Of a DNA stretch of 64,000 bases, positions 51,270 through 61,433 are shown one piece after another (within the stretch, counting starts at the first letter, position 1; each line of letters begins with the position of its first letter). The notes beneath the pieces were generated by a model. The model was not told where the DNA came from and did no database searches. It was given only the letters and a program-made list of their open reading frames with translations. Position numbers and translations under genes: made by a program. The DNA is from Ahaetulla prasina (Eukaryota > Chordata > Lepidosauria > Squamata > Colubridae), in assembly GCF_028640845.1 (NCBI RefSeq), contig NC_080539.1:370805733-370869732 (forward strand), written 5' to 3'.

Positions 51270-51425
51270 TGTGCATTTAGTAACCGTTCAAAGTTCACAG
51301 TGGTATTGAAAAAAGGGACTTATGACCGTAGCTCACACTTATGACCATTGCAGCATCTCCTTGGTCACACGATCCAAATACAGACACTTGGCCACTGACT
51401 TGTATTTATGGTGGGTGGTATCGTG
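51270..51425 (+). mobile_element. TACGACC MITE, first half
   Basis: 'agtaaccgttcaaagttcac', 'acttatgaccattgcagcat', 'ctccttggtcacacgatcca'. Confidence 0.8.
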
Positions 51426-52345
51426 TCTAGGATAGGATAGGATAGGATAGGATAGGGTAGGATGGAACAGAATAGAATAGAATAGAATAGAATAGAATAG
51501 AATAGAATAGAATAGAGTAGAGTAGAGTAGAGTAGAATAGAGTAGGGTGGGGTGGGGTGGGAAGAGAAGGCAGGGTAGGGAAGAGAAGGGCAGGAAGGAA
51601 GGGTTGGATGGGGTAGGGAAGAGAAGGGTAGGGTAGGGAAGAGAAGGGTAGGGTAAGGTAGGGAAGAGAAGGTTAGGGTAGGGAAGGGAAGGGTAGGGTA
51701 GGGAAGAGAAGGATAGGGTAGGGTAGGGTAGAGTAGAGTAGAATAGAATAGAATAGAATAGAATAGAATAGAATAGAATAGAATAGGGTAGGGTAGGCAG
51801 GGCAGGGCAGGGCAGGGTGGCAGGGCAGGGCAGGGCAGGGTAGAGTAGAATAGAATAGAATAGAATAGAATAGAATAGAATAGAATAGAATAGAATAGAA
51901 TAGAATAGAATAGAATAGAATAGAATAGAATAGAATAGAATAGAATAGGGTAGGGTTGGATAGGGTAGGAAAGAGAAGGGTAGGGTAGGGTAGAGTAGAA
52001 TAGAATAGAATAGAATAGGGTTGGATAGAATAGAATAGAGTAGAGTAGAGTAGAGTAGAATAGAATAGAATAGAATAGAATAGAATAGAATAGAATAGAA
52101 TAGAATAGAATAGAATAGAATAGAATAGAATAGAATAGAATAGAATAGAATAGAATAGAATAGAATAGAATAGAATAGAGTAGAGTAGGGTAGGGTAGGG
52201 TAGGGTAGGGTAGGGTAGGGTAGGGTAGGGTAGGGTAGGGTAGGGTAGGAAAGAGAAGGGTAGGGAAGGGAAGGGTTGGATAGGGTAGGGAAGAGAAGGA
52301 TAGGGTAGGGTAGGGTAGGGTAGAGTAGAATAGAATAGAATAGAA
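51426..52345. repeat. (AATAG)n/(GGGTA)n/(GGCAG)n pentamer array
   Basis: Blocks of (GAATA)n alternate with (TAGGG)n, (AGTAG)n and GGAAGAGAAGG spacers. The right edge abuts 'tagaatcacagattggaagg', an antisense CR1 3' end, so the array probably grew from a CR1 tail. 350-codon frames here are not genes. Confidence 0.93.
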
Positions 52346-52368
52346 TAGAATCACAGATTGGAAGGTCT
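52346..52368 (-). mobile_element. CR1 3' terminus remnant
   Basis: 'aatcacagattggaaggtc' next to the (GAATA)n array. Confidence 0.65.
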
Positions 52369-52550
52369 TGAGCATAAGGACTGCAAGGCATATAAATCCT
52401 TCCGTTCCCACCATTCAATCAGAACTGATGAAGCTTCCTGGATGAGAAGTGAAACATCTTCAAAGGAAAGTCCAGTGGCCTTTGGAAAGAGAAACCCTTT
52501 GGGACAACCATGACCTGGATGACGGAGAAGCTCCCTATAGACACGTTCTT
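52369..52550 (+). mobile_element. Penelope-type repeat with hammerhead-like core
   Basis: 'aggactgcaaggcatataaa', 'tcccaccattcaatcagaac', 'gaaacatcttcaaag' and 'gacaaccatgacctggatga'. Confidence 0.62.
52425..52458 (+). ncRNA. hammerhead-ribozyme-like core
   Basis: CTGATGA at 52425 is the canonical box. Stem II GCTTC/GAAGT (one G-U pair). GAAAC at 52451, then ATC as a possible cleavage triplet instead of GTC. Confidence 0.48.
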
Positions 52551-53075
52551 TGCTTATTGCATTTTAATCCTCTTTTTTGTTTTTCTTCCCCTCTCCGCAA
52601 AATCCCCGCCCAGCTGGGATACAGCATCCGCTCCAGGAAAAGCCACCGTGGACCAGCTGATGCAACAGCGCTTGGGAAGATGATGATGATGATGGCCTGA
52701 ATTTGGGTCCTTCGGAGAGGAATACGAAGCAACATCCTGCAGCTTTGTCATGGCAACTCAGCCGAAACCACAGACTTCCCGCTGGCCTTGTCCAGCTTCA
52801 AAACTGGTCTCGGCACTGACTCAGCCATGCGTCTGACGGCAGTTGGCAGGGTTGGGGACCCAGCAAACACATCGCATCCATCCTCCCTACCCCCCACCCC
52901 CCGGGGAGGGGATTTAAAGTTCAGCACAGGAAGATGACCCACCAATTGGAAACTCGGGCGCCAGGAGCCATCGTTGTTTATTTGCGGTCAAAGCCACAAG
53001 GACTAACCGGGAATTGGGATTGGAATTCGCAGCCACACAACACCCAGGTCGAACGAGACATTCTTGGAGATCTGG
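52551..53075. other. unique sequence island
   Basis: No repeat similarity. A pyrimidine tract plus CAG at about 52570-52612 resembles a splice acceptor but no matching donor or conserved frame was found. A short (GAT)n at 52680. Confidence 0.35.
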
Positions 53076-53077
53076 AT

Positions 53078-53118
<41 letters not shown>

Positions 53119-53666
53119 TTTCTTTCTTTCTTTCTTTCTCTCTCTCTCTCTCTCTTTCTTTCTCTCTTTCTTCCTTTCCTTCCTCCCTCCCCTCTCTGTT
53201 TCTCTCTTTCCTTCTTTTCCTTCCTTCCTTCCTTCCCTCCCTCCCCCCTTTCTTCCTTCCTTCGTTTCTTTCTTTCTTTCTCTGTCTTTCTTTCTTTCTT
53301 TCTTCCTTCCTTCCTTCCTTCCTTCCTTCCTTCCTTCCTTCCTTCTTTCTTTCTTTCTTTCCTTCCTTCCTCCTCTTCCTTCTCCTTTCTTTCTTTCTTC
53401 CTTCCTTCCTTCCTTCTTTCCTTCTTTCCTCCCTCCTCCCTTCCCTCCCTCTCTCTCTTTCTCTCTCTCTCCTCCTCCGTCCTCCATCCTTCCATCTCTC
53501 TCTTTCTCTCTTTCCTTCTTTCCTCCCTCCCTCTCTCTCTTTCTTTCTTCCTTCCTTCCTTCCTTTCTTCCTTCCTTCCTTCCCTACCTCCCCTTCCTTC
53601 CTTCCTTCCTTCCTTCCTTCCTTCCTTCCTTCCTTTCTTTTCCTTCCTTCCTCTCTCCCCCTTCTC

Positions 53667-53732
<66 letters not shown>

Positions 53733-53835
53733 CTTTCCTTCTTTTCCTCCCTCCCTCCCTCCCCCCTCTTTTTCTTTCTCCCTCCCTCCCTCCCTCCTTC
53801 CGTCTCCCTCTCTCTCTCTCTCTTTCTTAAATTTT
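53076..53835. repeat. 760-bp TTTC/TTCC polypyrimidine array
   Basis: Pure (TTTC)n and (TTCC)n blocks with CTCCC spacers. A 'cttcctcc-ctccctctctct' pattern recurs. Confidence 0.93.
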
Positions 53836-54035
53836 TTGCTGCTCATCTTATATCCAACAACTGGGGGCAGCTTACAGGAGAAAACATTTAGAGAAAAAAA
53901 GAAGTCACGGCATAAAACTGACAAAATCATCCGCAATTAATCACTATGTTTTCCAAACAAGATTGGGTCTTGTAATTGTGCCTGGATGGTCTTGCTCATT
54001 TTGATGAGGATTTGAACAGGGTTGGAGCAAAAATA
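53836..54035. other. unrecognised sequence
   Basis: 'ctcatcttatatccaacaac' may be an old SINE/LINE tail; not assigned. Confidence 0.3.
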
Positions 54036-54039
54036 CAAA

Positions 54040-54226
54040 CAAGATAGCAATAGCAATAGCACCCAAACTTTATATACTGCTTCAAGGTACTTTCCAGCCC
54101 TCTCTAAGCAGTTCACAGAGTCAGCCTCTTGTCCCCCCAACAATTTGGGTCCTCATTTTATAGACCTCGGAAGGATGGAAGGCTGAGTCACCTTTGAGCC
54201 GGTCAGGATCGAACTGCTGAACTGAT
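54040..54226 (-). mobile_element. tRNA-derived SINE, second family
   Basis: 'gatagcaatagcaatagcac', 'tatatactgcttcaaggtac', 'gcagttcacagagtcagcct', 'ggatggaaggctgagtcacc' and antisense B-box-like 'ggatcgaactgctgaa'. Shares the 'gggtcctcattttat' middle with the other SINE. Confidence 0.8.
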
Positions 54227-54235
54227 CCGTACAGG

Positions 54236-54359
54236 CAGGGGTCTGCAAACTTGGCTCTTTTAAGACTTGTGGACATCAACTCCCAGAGCAAAAGCTGGCT
54301 GAGGAACTCTGGGAGTTGAAGTCCACAAGTCTTAAAAGAGCCAAGTTTGCAGACCCCTG
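54236..54359. mobile_element. hairpin MITE, 124 bp, TSD CGTA(C/A)AGG
   Basis: CAGGGGTCTGCAAACTTGGC and its inverse at the right end; 'gacttgtggacatcaactcc' arms. Flanks CGTACAGG and CGTAAAGG match 7/8. Confidence 0.93.
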
Positions 54360-54491
54360 CGTAAAGGTAATTGCAATTTCCACTCGTTATGATTTTGAAG
54401 GTCATGGTAATGAGCTCCTGGCCATCTTCTCAGTGGCTTCCATTGATGGACCTCAACCTGGTCCTTATGTTTTCCTTCCGCCTTCCATTCA
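54360..54491. other. unrecognised spacer
   Basis: Nothing recognised. Confidence 0.3.
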
Positions 54492-54562
54492 GGTAGTTCT
54501 TGACTTACAACAGTTCATTTAAGGACCGTTCGAAGTTAGAACAGCATTGAAGCCAAAATACG
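54492..54562 (+). mobile_element. TACGACC MITE end fragment
   Basis: 'aggtagttcttgacttacaa', 'tcgaagttagaacagcattg'. Confidence 0.78.
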
Positions 54563-54569
54563 GGGGATA

Positions 54570-54695
<126 letters not shown>

Positions 54696-54726
54696 AAACA
54701 AGAAAAAACCAGCTTGCCTATGACCT

Positions 54727-55258
54727 TGTTGTGCCTCATCCTCCTCAGCCGGGCCCCTCCTGTCTCCTCCTCCTGGGCCTGTTATCAGACTCCGAGTCTG
54801 ATAATGAAGATGAACGGCCTGTCATGCCTCCAGCCACCGGCCCTGGCCCCATGCCCGGACAGGATGTCAGGAATGAACAAACAAACCTCACTCCTAGAGC
54901 GTGTGAGCAGGGAGCCAGCCACATGCTAGAATTACCGACAGCAGATCCAGCTGAAGAGAATTCACAGTGGGAGGACCCTCGCTTCCGGAGATCTGAGAGG
55001 CGACAACAGCAGAAGGAAGGGAGGGGCAGATAAGTGCTGAGTCATGGAGCCATACCCCACAGCCTATATAAAGGACCTGCTTGTGGCAATCCAACCTTGA
55101 GTCAAGCAAAGTCTCATCTAGTTTGCTGAAGTCACAACTTGGACTCCTGCCTGCCCTGAGAAACCTCGAAGGAATTTGGCAAAGCTGCAGAGGCTTTGTT
55201 GCCACGTTTGATACGGACTTTATTGACCCGGTCGTCAGAGGGGGAGTGGGACATGACA
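54727..55258 (+). mobile_element. complete solo LTR, 532 bp, TSD GACCT
   Basis: Begins TGTTGTGCC, ends GACATGACA, flanked by GACCT on both sides. Intact open frame from LTR base 2 for about 102 codons: PPQPGPSCLL, LSDSESDNEDERP, DPRFRRSERRQQQKEGRGR, stop TAA. TATA-like 'cctatataaagg' about 35 bp later. The cleanest example of the family. Confidence 0.95.
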
Positions 55259-55294
55259 GACCTCTTCAAGTCAGATTTGAGTCCTCTGAGGAAT

Positions 55295-55680
55295 ACAGGC
55301 GGTCCTTGACTTACAACAGTTCGTTTAGTGTCCATTCAAAGTTACGACGGCACTGAAAAAAAAGGGGATTCATGACTATTCTTCACCCAAGTGTTGCAGC
55401 ATTCCCACGGACAGATGACTTACATTCAGGTGCTTGAGCACTGGTTCCTATTTATGATGGTTACAGCATCCCGGGGTCGCGCGATCCGCTTTTGCGACCA
55501 CCTGCCAAGCAAAGTCAATGGGGAAGCCAGATTCACTTAACAACTGCGACGATTCGCTTAGCAAATGTGGCAAGAAAAGATCGTAAAACGGGGCGGAACT
55601 CGCTTTTTTTTAAAAAAAATGTCTCGCTTAGCGACGAAAATTTGGGGCGCCGTTGTGGTCGTAAGTCGAGGACCACCTAT
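55295..55680 (+). mobile_element. complete TACGACC MITE, 386 bp
   Basis: Begins ACAGGCGGTCCTTGACTTAC, ends GTAAGTCGAGGACCACCTAT: about 20-bp inverted termini. Non-coding. With 23478 this is the reference copy. Confidence 0.88.
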
Positions 55681-55689
55681 ATTGAAAAC

Positions 55690-56400
55690 TCGGAATTTTT
55701 TTTTAAAGTTTTTATTTTCATTTTCCATCATCATATTCAATGTACAGTCATTTATCCATCACCTTTCAACTGTCATTTGTTATCCATTCGGGCCTGCTCG
55801 TTTACCACTTCCGTCCTTAGCTTAACCTTCCCTTCTCCTCTACCCTTCTCTATCTTCTTCTACTTACCCATCCTCCCTCTCCTACCCTTTTCTACTTCCT
55901 CTCCTCCTTCCCCACTCCTCTCTTCCTTTTCCCCAACTTCTTCCTTTCTCTATTCTTTCCACCCTACTTCCTTCTTTCCCTCTCTCTCCTCCTCTCCTTT
56001 TCCAATCCCTTATTCCCACCAATTCAGTCTGAAGTGGTATTTGAGGAGCCCCGATTTCATTTCAAATTTTTTGCTTTTTAGTTACATATCTTCAATCATA
56101 CCCGTACATTTTTAATCAATCCATATACCATCTTCCACCCTCCTCCCCTCCTCCCTCCCCCCCCCAGGACTTCCCAGAGCAAATACAGGGTATTATAACC
56201 AACAGTCACAAACTAAAACAAACTAATCATACATAGACTCCCACCCCTCTCTAAAACTTTAACTCCCCTTATCCATGAAAACGAAGAAAGAAAATATAAT
56301 TCCATCAATACAAATACAGTCTTCCCTTCGTAGATTTCTTCTTTCAATCCATGTTTTCAGTTCCCGATAGATTCTTCTCATGACTTGAGCATACAAAGTT
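55690..56400 (-). mobile_element. L1-like 3' UTR, antisense (possibly two)
   Basis: Starts poly-T 'aaagtttttattttcatttt', then a C/T-rich tract (the complement of a G-rich tract), later 'ccaggacttcccagagcaaa' followed by 'cagggtattataaccaac', matching the 45926 fragment in reverse. No ORF2 protein found. Confidence 0.55.
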
Positions 56401-56835
56401 AAGAAAAAAAGAGATTACACACACCCCCAGCCGCCGTGCCAAAATAAAATAATTGGTGTGCTTTGCTCAGATTTCTTTAATCATTTATTTTTAGCTGCTG
56501 AGACGTCTTGGTGTGTGTGTGTATGTTTTTGTCTAAGCGCACCCGCAAATATCTACGCGGCCTTTGTAATGTTGCAAACAGATAACATCTCACAAGGAAG
56601 CGGCAGGGATCAAATAAATTGAGCGTGCACATTAAGACCACATGCGGCACCTCCTTGTCACATTACCACGGATTTGATTTAGAGAGATAAGCCAGATGTC
56701 AGCCTACTGCATGTATCTTGGAGTTGATGAAATGTTACTAAGAGGCTTCCAACATTGTCTCTACCTTGGAGATCGGAGCCCGCGTAGATGTCGTGTGAGC
56801 AGGTGGGATGGAAAAGTAAGCTTTAGGCAGGCTTG
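56401..56835. other. unique sequence island
   Basis: 435 bp with no repeat similarity apart from a short (GT)n. Motifs 'tcatttatttttagctgctg', 'gtcacattaccacggatttg'. Candidate conserved non-coding sequence. Confidence 0.42.
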
Positions 56836-56839
56836 AGTC

Positions 56840-57904
56840 AGTTTGGGCTAGTGGGTTTAAGGCGTCAGGCTAGAAAGCGGGAGATTGGGAGTTCTAGTCC
56901 TGCTTTGGGAATGAAAGCTGGCTGGGTGACTTTGGGCCAATCATCAGAAGACTGGGAATTCTAGTCCTGCCTTAGACATGAAAGCCAGCTAGATGACTGG
57001 GAGTTCTAGTCCCAATTAAAGCCAGCTGGGTGACTTTGGGACAGTCACTGGGAGACTGGGAGTTCTAGACCCGCCTTAGCCATGTAAGCCAATTTGGTGA
57101 CCTTCGGCCATTCACCAACTGACTGGGAATTCTAGTCCTCATTAAAGCCAGCTGGGTGACTTTGGGCCAATCACCAGGAGACTGGGAGTTCTAGTCCTGC
57201 CTTAGCCATGAAAGTGAGCTGGATGACTTTGGGCCAATCACCAGGAGACTGGGAGTTCTAGTTCTGCCTTAGAGATGAAAGCCAGCTAGGTGACTGGGAG
57301 TTCTAGTCCTGCCTTAGCCATGAAAGTGAGCTGGATGACTTTGGGCAAATCACCAGGAGACTGAGAGTTATAGTTCTGCCTTAGACATGAAAGTCAGCTA
57401 GGTGACTGGGAGTTCTAGTCCCCATTAAAGCCAACTGGGTGACTTTGGGCCAATCACCAGGAGACTGGGAGTTCTAGTCCTGCCTTAGCCATGAAAGCCA
57501 GCTAGGTGACTGGGAGTTCTAGTCCCCATTAAAGCCAGCTGGGTGACTTTGGGCCAATCACCAGGAGACTGGGAATTCTAGTCCCAATAAAAGCCAACTG
57601 GATGACTTTGGTCCAATCACCAGGAGACTGGGAGTTCTAGTTCTGCCTTAGCCATGAAAGCCAGCTGGATGACTTTGCGCAAGTCACCAGGAGACTGGGA
57701 GTTCTAGTTCTGCCTTAGATATGAAAGTCTAGTCCCAATGAAAGCCAGCTGGGTGACTTTGGGCCAATCATCAGGAGACTGTGATTTCTAGTCCCACCTT
57801 AGGGATAAAAACTGGCTGGGTGATTTTGGCTCAATCACCAGGAGACTGGGAGTTCTAGTCCCACTTTAGGCACAGAAACCAACTAAGTGACTTTGGGCAG
57901 ACCC
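56840..57904 (+). repeat. SINE-headed 67-bp minisatellite, about 15 units
   Basis: Starts with the SINE tRNA-like head 'gtcagtttgggctagtgg' and 'aaggcgtcaggctagaaa', then units 'gggagttctagtcctgcctt', 'agccatgaaagccagctg', 'ggtgactttgggccaatcac'. Shorter units missing the middle are interspersed, which suggests replication slippage within units. Confidence 0.9.
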
Positions 57905-57928
57905 TCTCTCTCTCTCTCTCTCTCTCTG
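57905..57928. repeat. (CT)n microsatellite
   Basis: Dinucleotide run between the minisatellite and an LTR-like element. Confidence 0.9.
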
Positions 57929-58262
57929 TGTCATGGCCCCGCCGGAGTCTGAATCTGTGGGGGAAGATGAGCTGGAACAAGAGCTGGCAGAAAATGAGAG
58001 GGTGGCTCAGTTGGCCTTGGAGGAAACTGGGGAAGGGCAGAGTCAGTCCAGGCAAGGCTTTTCTGAATTAGTAAGGCTTGCAGACAGGGAGGAGCAGGAG
58101 AGACAGAACTCAGGAGAAGACCAAGAACCACCCCCTCCTGATCCTAGAACAAGGAGGGAAGAGAGAAGCTGAGTTCAATGCAGATTAAGCTCCGGTTCCT
58201 GTTTGCCTAACCTGGCTTACTGGACTGCTGGCCCTGGTTACCGTTTGGCTAACCTCACTTAC
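57929..58262 (+). mobile_element. LTR-like fragment with the same kind of open frame
   Basis: Starts TGTCATGGCC. The frame in the shared phase reads APPESESVGEDELEQELAEN and ends DPRTRREERS, TGA. Acidic start, Arg-rich end as in the solo LTRs. The LTR 3' terminus and target duplication were not found, so assignment is by analogy. Confidence 0.55.
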
Positions 58263-58368
58263 TAGACTACCATATTTCCCCAAAACATGGGAGACCTTTC
58301 CAGATAATAAGCCCAATTGGGCTTTTGAGCACATGCGCTAAAATAAGCCTTCCCCCCGAAAATAAGGC
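58263..58368. mobile_element. unclassified DNA-element fragment
   Basis: 'accatatttccccaaaacat' and 'aaaataagccttccccccga' resemble a known type of squamate MITE end; the partner end was not found. Confidence 0.4.
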
Positions 58369-58376
58369 CTTTGAAG

Positions 58377-58871
58377 CAGGGGTGAAATGCTCCCGTTTGG
58401 ACTGGATCTCCTGGATCTGGTAGCGATGGCAGCAGGTGGCTTGCAGAACCGGTAGCAAAAATCCCTGGCCCCCCCATCCCCCCATGCCCAGCTGAGCCAC
58501 GCGATCATCAGAGGCTTTTTTTTTAAAGCATTTTTTTCTTCGGACAAAAAATGCTTTTAAAAGTTAAAAAAAAAGCCTCTGATGATCGTGCGGCTCAGCT
58601 GGAATTGTCAGAACCTTTTAAAAGCATTTTATTTACAGCCTCTTCCGCCGAACGCTTTACAAAGATTCTGACGATCAGGCAACTCACCTGGGATCGTCAG
58701 AGGAGCCTTTTAAAAGCATTTTTTTTCTACAACCTCTTTGGCCGAAGAGGCTGTAGAAAAAATGCTTTTAAAAGTAAAAAGAAAAAAGAAAATTGGCCAG
58801 TCACATTACCCCCACACACACCAAGCCACACCCACAGAACCGGTAGTAACAAATTTTACATTTCACCCCTG
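58377..58871. mobile_element. complete hAT MITE, 495 bp, TSD CTTTGAAG
   Basis: Termini CAGGGGTGAAATG and CATTTCACCCCTG, exact 13-bp inverted repeats. Exact 8-bp duplication CTTTGAAG. Internal nested inverted repeats of 'atgcttttaaaagt'-type arms and 'agaaccggtag' motifs link it to the ACCGGTT group. Non-autonomous. Confidence 0.95.
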
Positions 58872-58879
58872 CTTTGAAG

Positions 58880-59336
58880 TGACTGTTCAGCTGGTCCCCA
58901 CCATTTCCTTGGGAGGGGGAAAGGGGGGAACATACCCCACGTGCCCCACACAGCTGCCATCCACGCAGAACGGCCTCGTGGAGGCTGCTCCCGCAAACCT
59001 TAACAACCGCACCCCTTCTCTTAGTGGCGGCCGCAAAAAGAGAGGCAGGCCCTTGAGCCTCGCACTCTTGCTGGCCCTAGCCCTGTCGACCTGGGACTTG
59101 GGAGAGGAAGACTGGTGCCGGAGCTCCGAGCAGTGGCTGGTGCGGGCTCTGTCAGTGCAGCGATGATGCGGGATCTTGCCTGCAACATTGCCAGCCAGGA
59201 TCGGGTCAGAACCACTGCTGCTACCGCCTGAGATCAGCAGGCCAGATTCAGTGAGCCACCGCTCGGGAGGAAAAGAGAGAGAGGAGGCGCTGTGAGAGAG
59301 CCCATTTTTCACATTCTTCTCCTTGCAGGCAGCAGC
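58880..59336. other. GC-rich unrecognised sequence
   Basis: An open frame of about 140 codons on each strand, but without recognisable domains; composition alone can explain it. No gene called. Confidence 0.3.
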
Positions 59337-59341
59337 GGTGC

Positions 59342-59858
59342 TGTTGTGTCTGCGCCCCCCGAGCCGGGCCTGCTGCCAGAAAGTGACTTGGAAAGTGAGG
59401 GAGAAGGGCCGTCAGGACTTACCTTGGGAGCACCGGCTTCCCTGGCTCAGCTCCAGGAGCCAGAGGCAGGCCAGGTGGAAGAGATAACGAGGCCTCCATC
59501 CCCTGACTCTTTCCCCTTCCAGGCCACGCCTCCAGACCCAGCTGATGGCAATCAGGCCTGGCTGGACCCTAGGTTTCGTAGGCAGGAGAGGCAGGAACAA
59601 CAGAAGCAGGGGTGGGGCAGGTCTAGGAAGTGCTGAGTCATGGAGCCACACCCCACAGGATATAAAGGCAGCAAGAGCTGCTGTGCCTCTTCGTAGCAGG
59701 CAAATCAACTGATTAACTAAGAGCTGAAGTTTGTTCCTGGGTGACTCATCAGCGTCGAGGGAGATAACAGAGACACTTGGCAGATGCTCGCTATTTTACT
59801 TCCAGAGCTGATAGTGCCGGCTAATTCAGCCATCACTCGGACAGAGGAGGACAGAACA
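59342..59858 (+). mobile_element. solo LTR, 517 bp
   Basis: Begins TGTTGTGTC, last LTR-like bases GGACAGAACA. The open frame in the shared phase is intact (PEPGLLPESDLESEGEGPS to DPRFRRQERQEQQKQGWGR, then TGA). The left flank GGTGC recurs 5 bases beyond the right end, so a few bases may have been added; no exact adjacent duplication. Confidence 0.88.
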
Positions 59859-59864
59859 GTGGGG

Positions 59865-60006
59865 GTGCTTAACCACTGCAGTGATTCCCTTAACAACGGT
59901 GGCAGGAAAGGTCCTAAAAAGGTGCAAAGTTCACCTTAACAACCGTCTTGCTTAGCAGCAGTAATGTTGAGCTCAGTTGTGGTCGTACGCCGAGGACTAC
60001 CTGCAT
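59865..60006 (+). mobile_element. TACGACC MITE, terminal half
   Basis: 'gtgcttaaccactgcagtga', 'ccgtcttgcttagcagcagt', 'gtcgtacgccgaggactacc'. Confidence 0.83.
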
Positions 60007-60514
60007 TCCAGAGCGAATATTTCAAGTTCCTCCTGACAACCCTCAGAAGGCAGATCTTCAAGAGCCTGCAAGGTTTTTCTCACTTTCACCTGACCCCCTT
60101 CTCGCCGTCAATATCTTATAAACATGCCCCCTCGGGTTCCTGCAGATCCTTCCCCTCAATTCTTGAGAGGAAGCAGCCCAGTACTCAAAGACCCTCATAG
60201 CTTCCATCCAAACCCTGAAGTTTAACCATGATGAATCCTTTATGTGGGGCCCAAGGTTAGGGGGATGAGGTGGAGAACAGAAGTGGGGGAAGGAAAACAG
60301 GCTACTATTTTTCTACCTGCGTGTGTCCGCATGAAATATTCAGCAATGCACTGAGACCTGCTGTGTGCCAAGGCCAGTGAAGGCTGCACACTTCGCAATG
60401 TGCATCTTGAAAGCAGGAAGGTGTTTGCTTGAAGATGTAAAAGCTATCCGAATGAGAAAAGGTAGAGAAGGGATGGGTGTAGAGGAGGCATAAAAATGAG
60501 CTGGCTGTCTCCCT
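60007..60514. other. unrecognised sequence
   Basis: No exon or repeat recognised. Confidence 0.35.
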
Positions 60515-60563
60515 CTCTCCTTCTCTCTCTCTCTCTCTCTCTCTCTCCATCCATCCATCCATG
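60515..60563. repeat. (CT)n and (CATC)n
   Basis: Dinucleotide followed by about five CATC units. Confidence 0.9.
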
Positions 60564-60569
60564 GGGAAC

Positions 60570-60621
60570 TCATTATTTTGCAGGCGACACCAAGCTAGCA
60601 GGAATGGCCAACACTCTGGAA
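60570..60621 (+). mobile_element. CR1 LINE (older), first piece
   Basis: 'ggcgacaccaagctagcagg' encodes (A)GDTKLAGMANTLE, the region just after the CR1 RT catalytic box with one Asp changed to Gly. It is continued at 61413 and 61839. Confidence 0.87.
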
Positions 60622-61412
60622 CAGCGGTCACCAACCGCTGGTGGTCCACGGACCACTGGTGGTCCGTGAGAAAATTTTGGTGGTCCGCAGAAAATTTATT
60701 TGCATTTTTTCATATTGCACTAAATCAGGGGTCCTCAAACTACGGCCCCTGGGACGGATACGTGCAATGAACGTTTGTGTTGCTGCAGAGAGTCTCCTCC
60801 TTCGGGGTCTTCTTGTGTGGGTCGGAGGGGGGCAGAATTTACGACTAGGGGGGTCTGCTTCAGCCTCCTGGTGTGGGGCTTTGGGCGAAGGCTGGAGGGA
60901 AGAGCTGCTGGTGGCAAAGAGCCAGAGGACCTTGTTCCAATGGGACTGCATCATGGCCTGGAACTGGCTGACCATCTCAGCCCGCTCAGCCTCCAGGTGC
61001 CGGTACCTGGCGTCGCACTCCCGCAGGTCTTCCCTCTGCTTGGAAAGCCTATGCTCCTAGTCCTCAGTAAGGTGCTTCTGCTGTGCCTCCTTCTCGGCCA
61101 GATCCAATTTGAACTGAGCTCTTTTGCCAACTCTTTCTCATGGTGGCTGCTTAGCTCCAACAACTGCTTCCTGTTGGGGCCCTAAGGAGCCCAGGTGGGG
61201 AGGGGAGGAGTGGCTGGGAGGGGAGGGCCGAATAGAGGCCAGCGAGGCACCCCTTGATGCGAGTGACATCGAGTTGGCCATGCCCACCTAGTCACATGCC
61301 CGCCTAGCCACACCCACCCAGCCGGTCATTAGGCAGATCATATTAGTGGTCCACAGGATTTAAAATTTAGGAATTTAGTAGTTCCTGAGGTCCGAAAGGT
61401 TGGTGATCCCTG
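60622..61412. mobile_element. hAT-like element, 791 bp, TSD C(T/C)CTGGAA
   Basis: Termini CAGCGGTCACCAACCG and the inverse GGTTGGTGATCCCTG. Flanks CTCTGGAA and CCCTGGAA match 7/8. Contains a second hAT-like start CAGGGGTCCTCAAACTACGG at 60727, so one element is nested in another. Carries a coiled-coil gene fragment (next entry). Confidence 0.87.
60840..61185 (-). pseudogene. captured coiled-coil gene fragment inside a hAT MITE
   Basis: The minus strand reads RKQLLELSSHHEKELAKEL, a frameshift, then FKLDLAEKEAQQKHLTED, an in-frame stop (TAG), EHRLSKQREDLRECDARYR, HLEAERAEMVSQFQAMMQSH and a Ser/Pro-rich end. This is a charged heptad-type coiled coil, unlike any transposon protein in the window. 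One stop and one frameshift mark it as dead. The parent gene is not identified; coiled-coil ciliary or cytoskeletal proteins are plausible but unproven. Confidence 0.7.
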
Positions 61413-61433
61413 CCCTGGAAGATAGGCTTAAGA
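61413..61433 (+). mobile_element. CR1 LINE (older), second piece
   Basis: 'ccctggaagataggcttaag' restores LEDRLK after the hAT insertion. Confidence 0.82.

Noticed and set aside
52190..52250. (TAGGG)n as an interstitial telomere
   Set aside because: The unit is 5 bp (TAGGG), not TTAGGG, and it grades into (AATAG)n blocks.
51339..52418. 359-codon frame with Tyr-Pro-Thr-Leu and Phe-Tyr-Ser-Ile repeats
   Set aside because: Pentamer array read in frame; periodic peptide comes from a 5-bp unit over 15 bp.
52570..52700. Polypyrimidine tract plus CAG as a splice acceptor of a host exon
   Set aside because: The frame that follows is short, ends in a Met run from (GAT)n, and no donor or domain was seen.
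56840..56900. True tRNA gene at the SINE head
   Set aside because: Only A-box- and B-box-like blocks remain; a cloverleaf cannot be formed because the body is replaced by SINE sequence.
58738..59312. Overlapping 140-codon frames as a gene
   Set aside because: GC-rich composition, no recognisable domain, start lies within a MITE.
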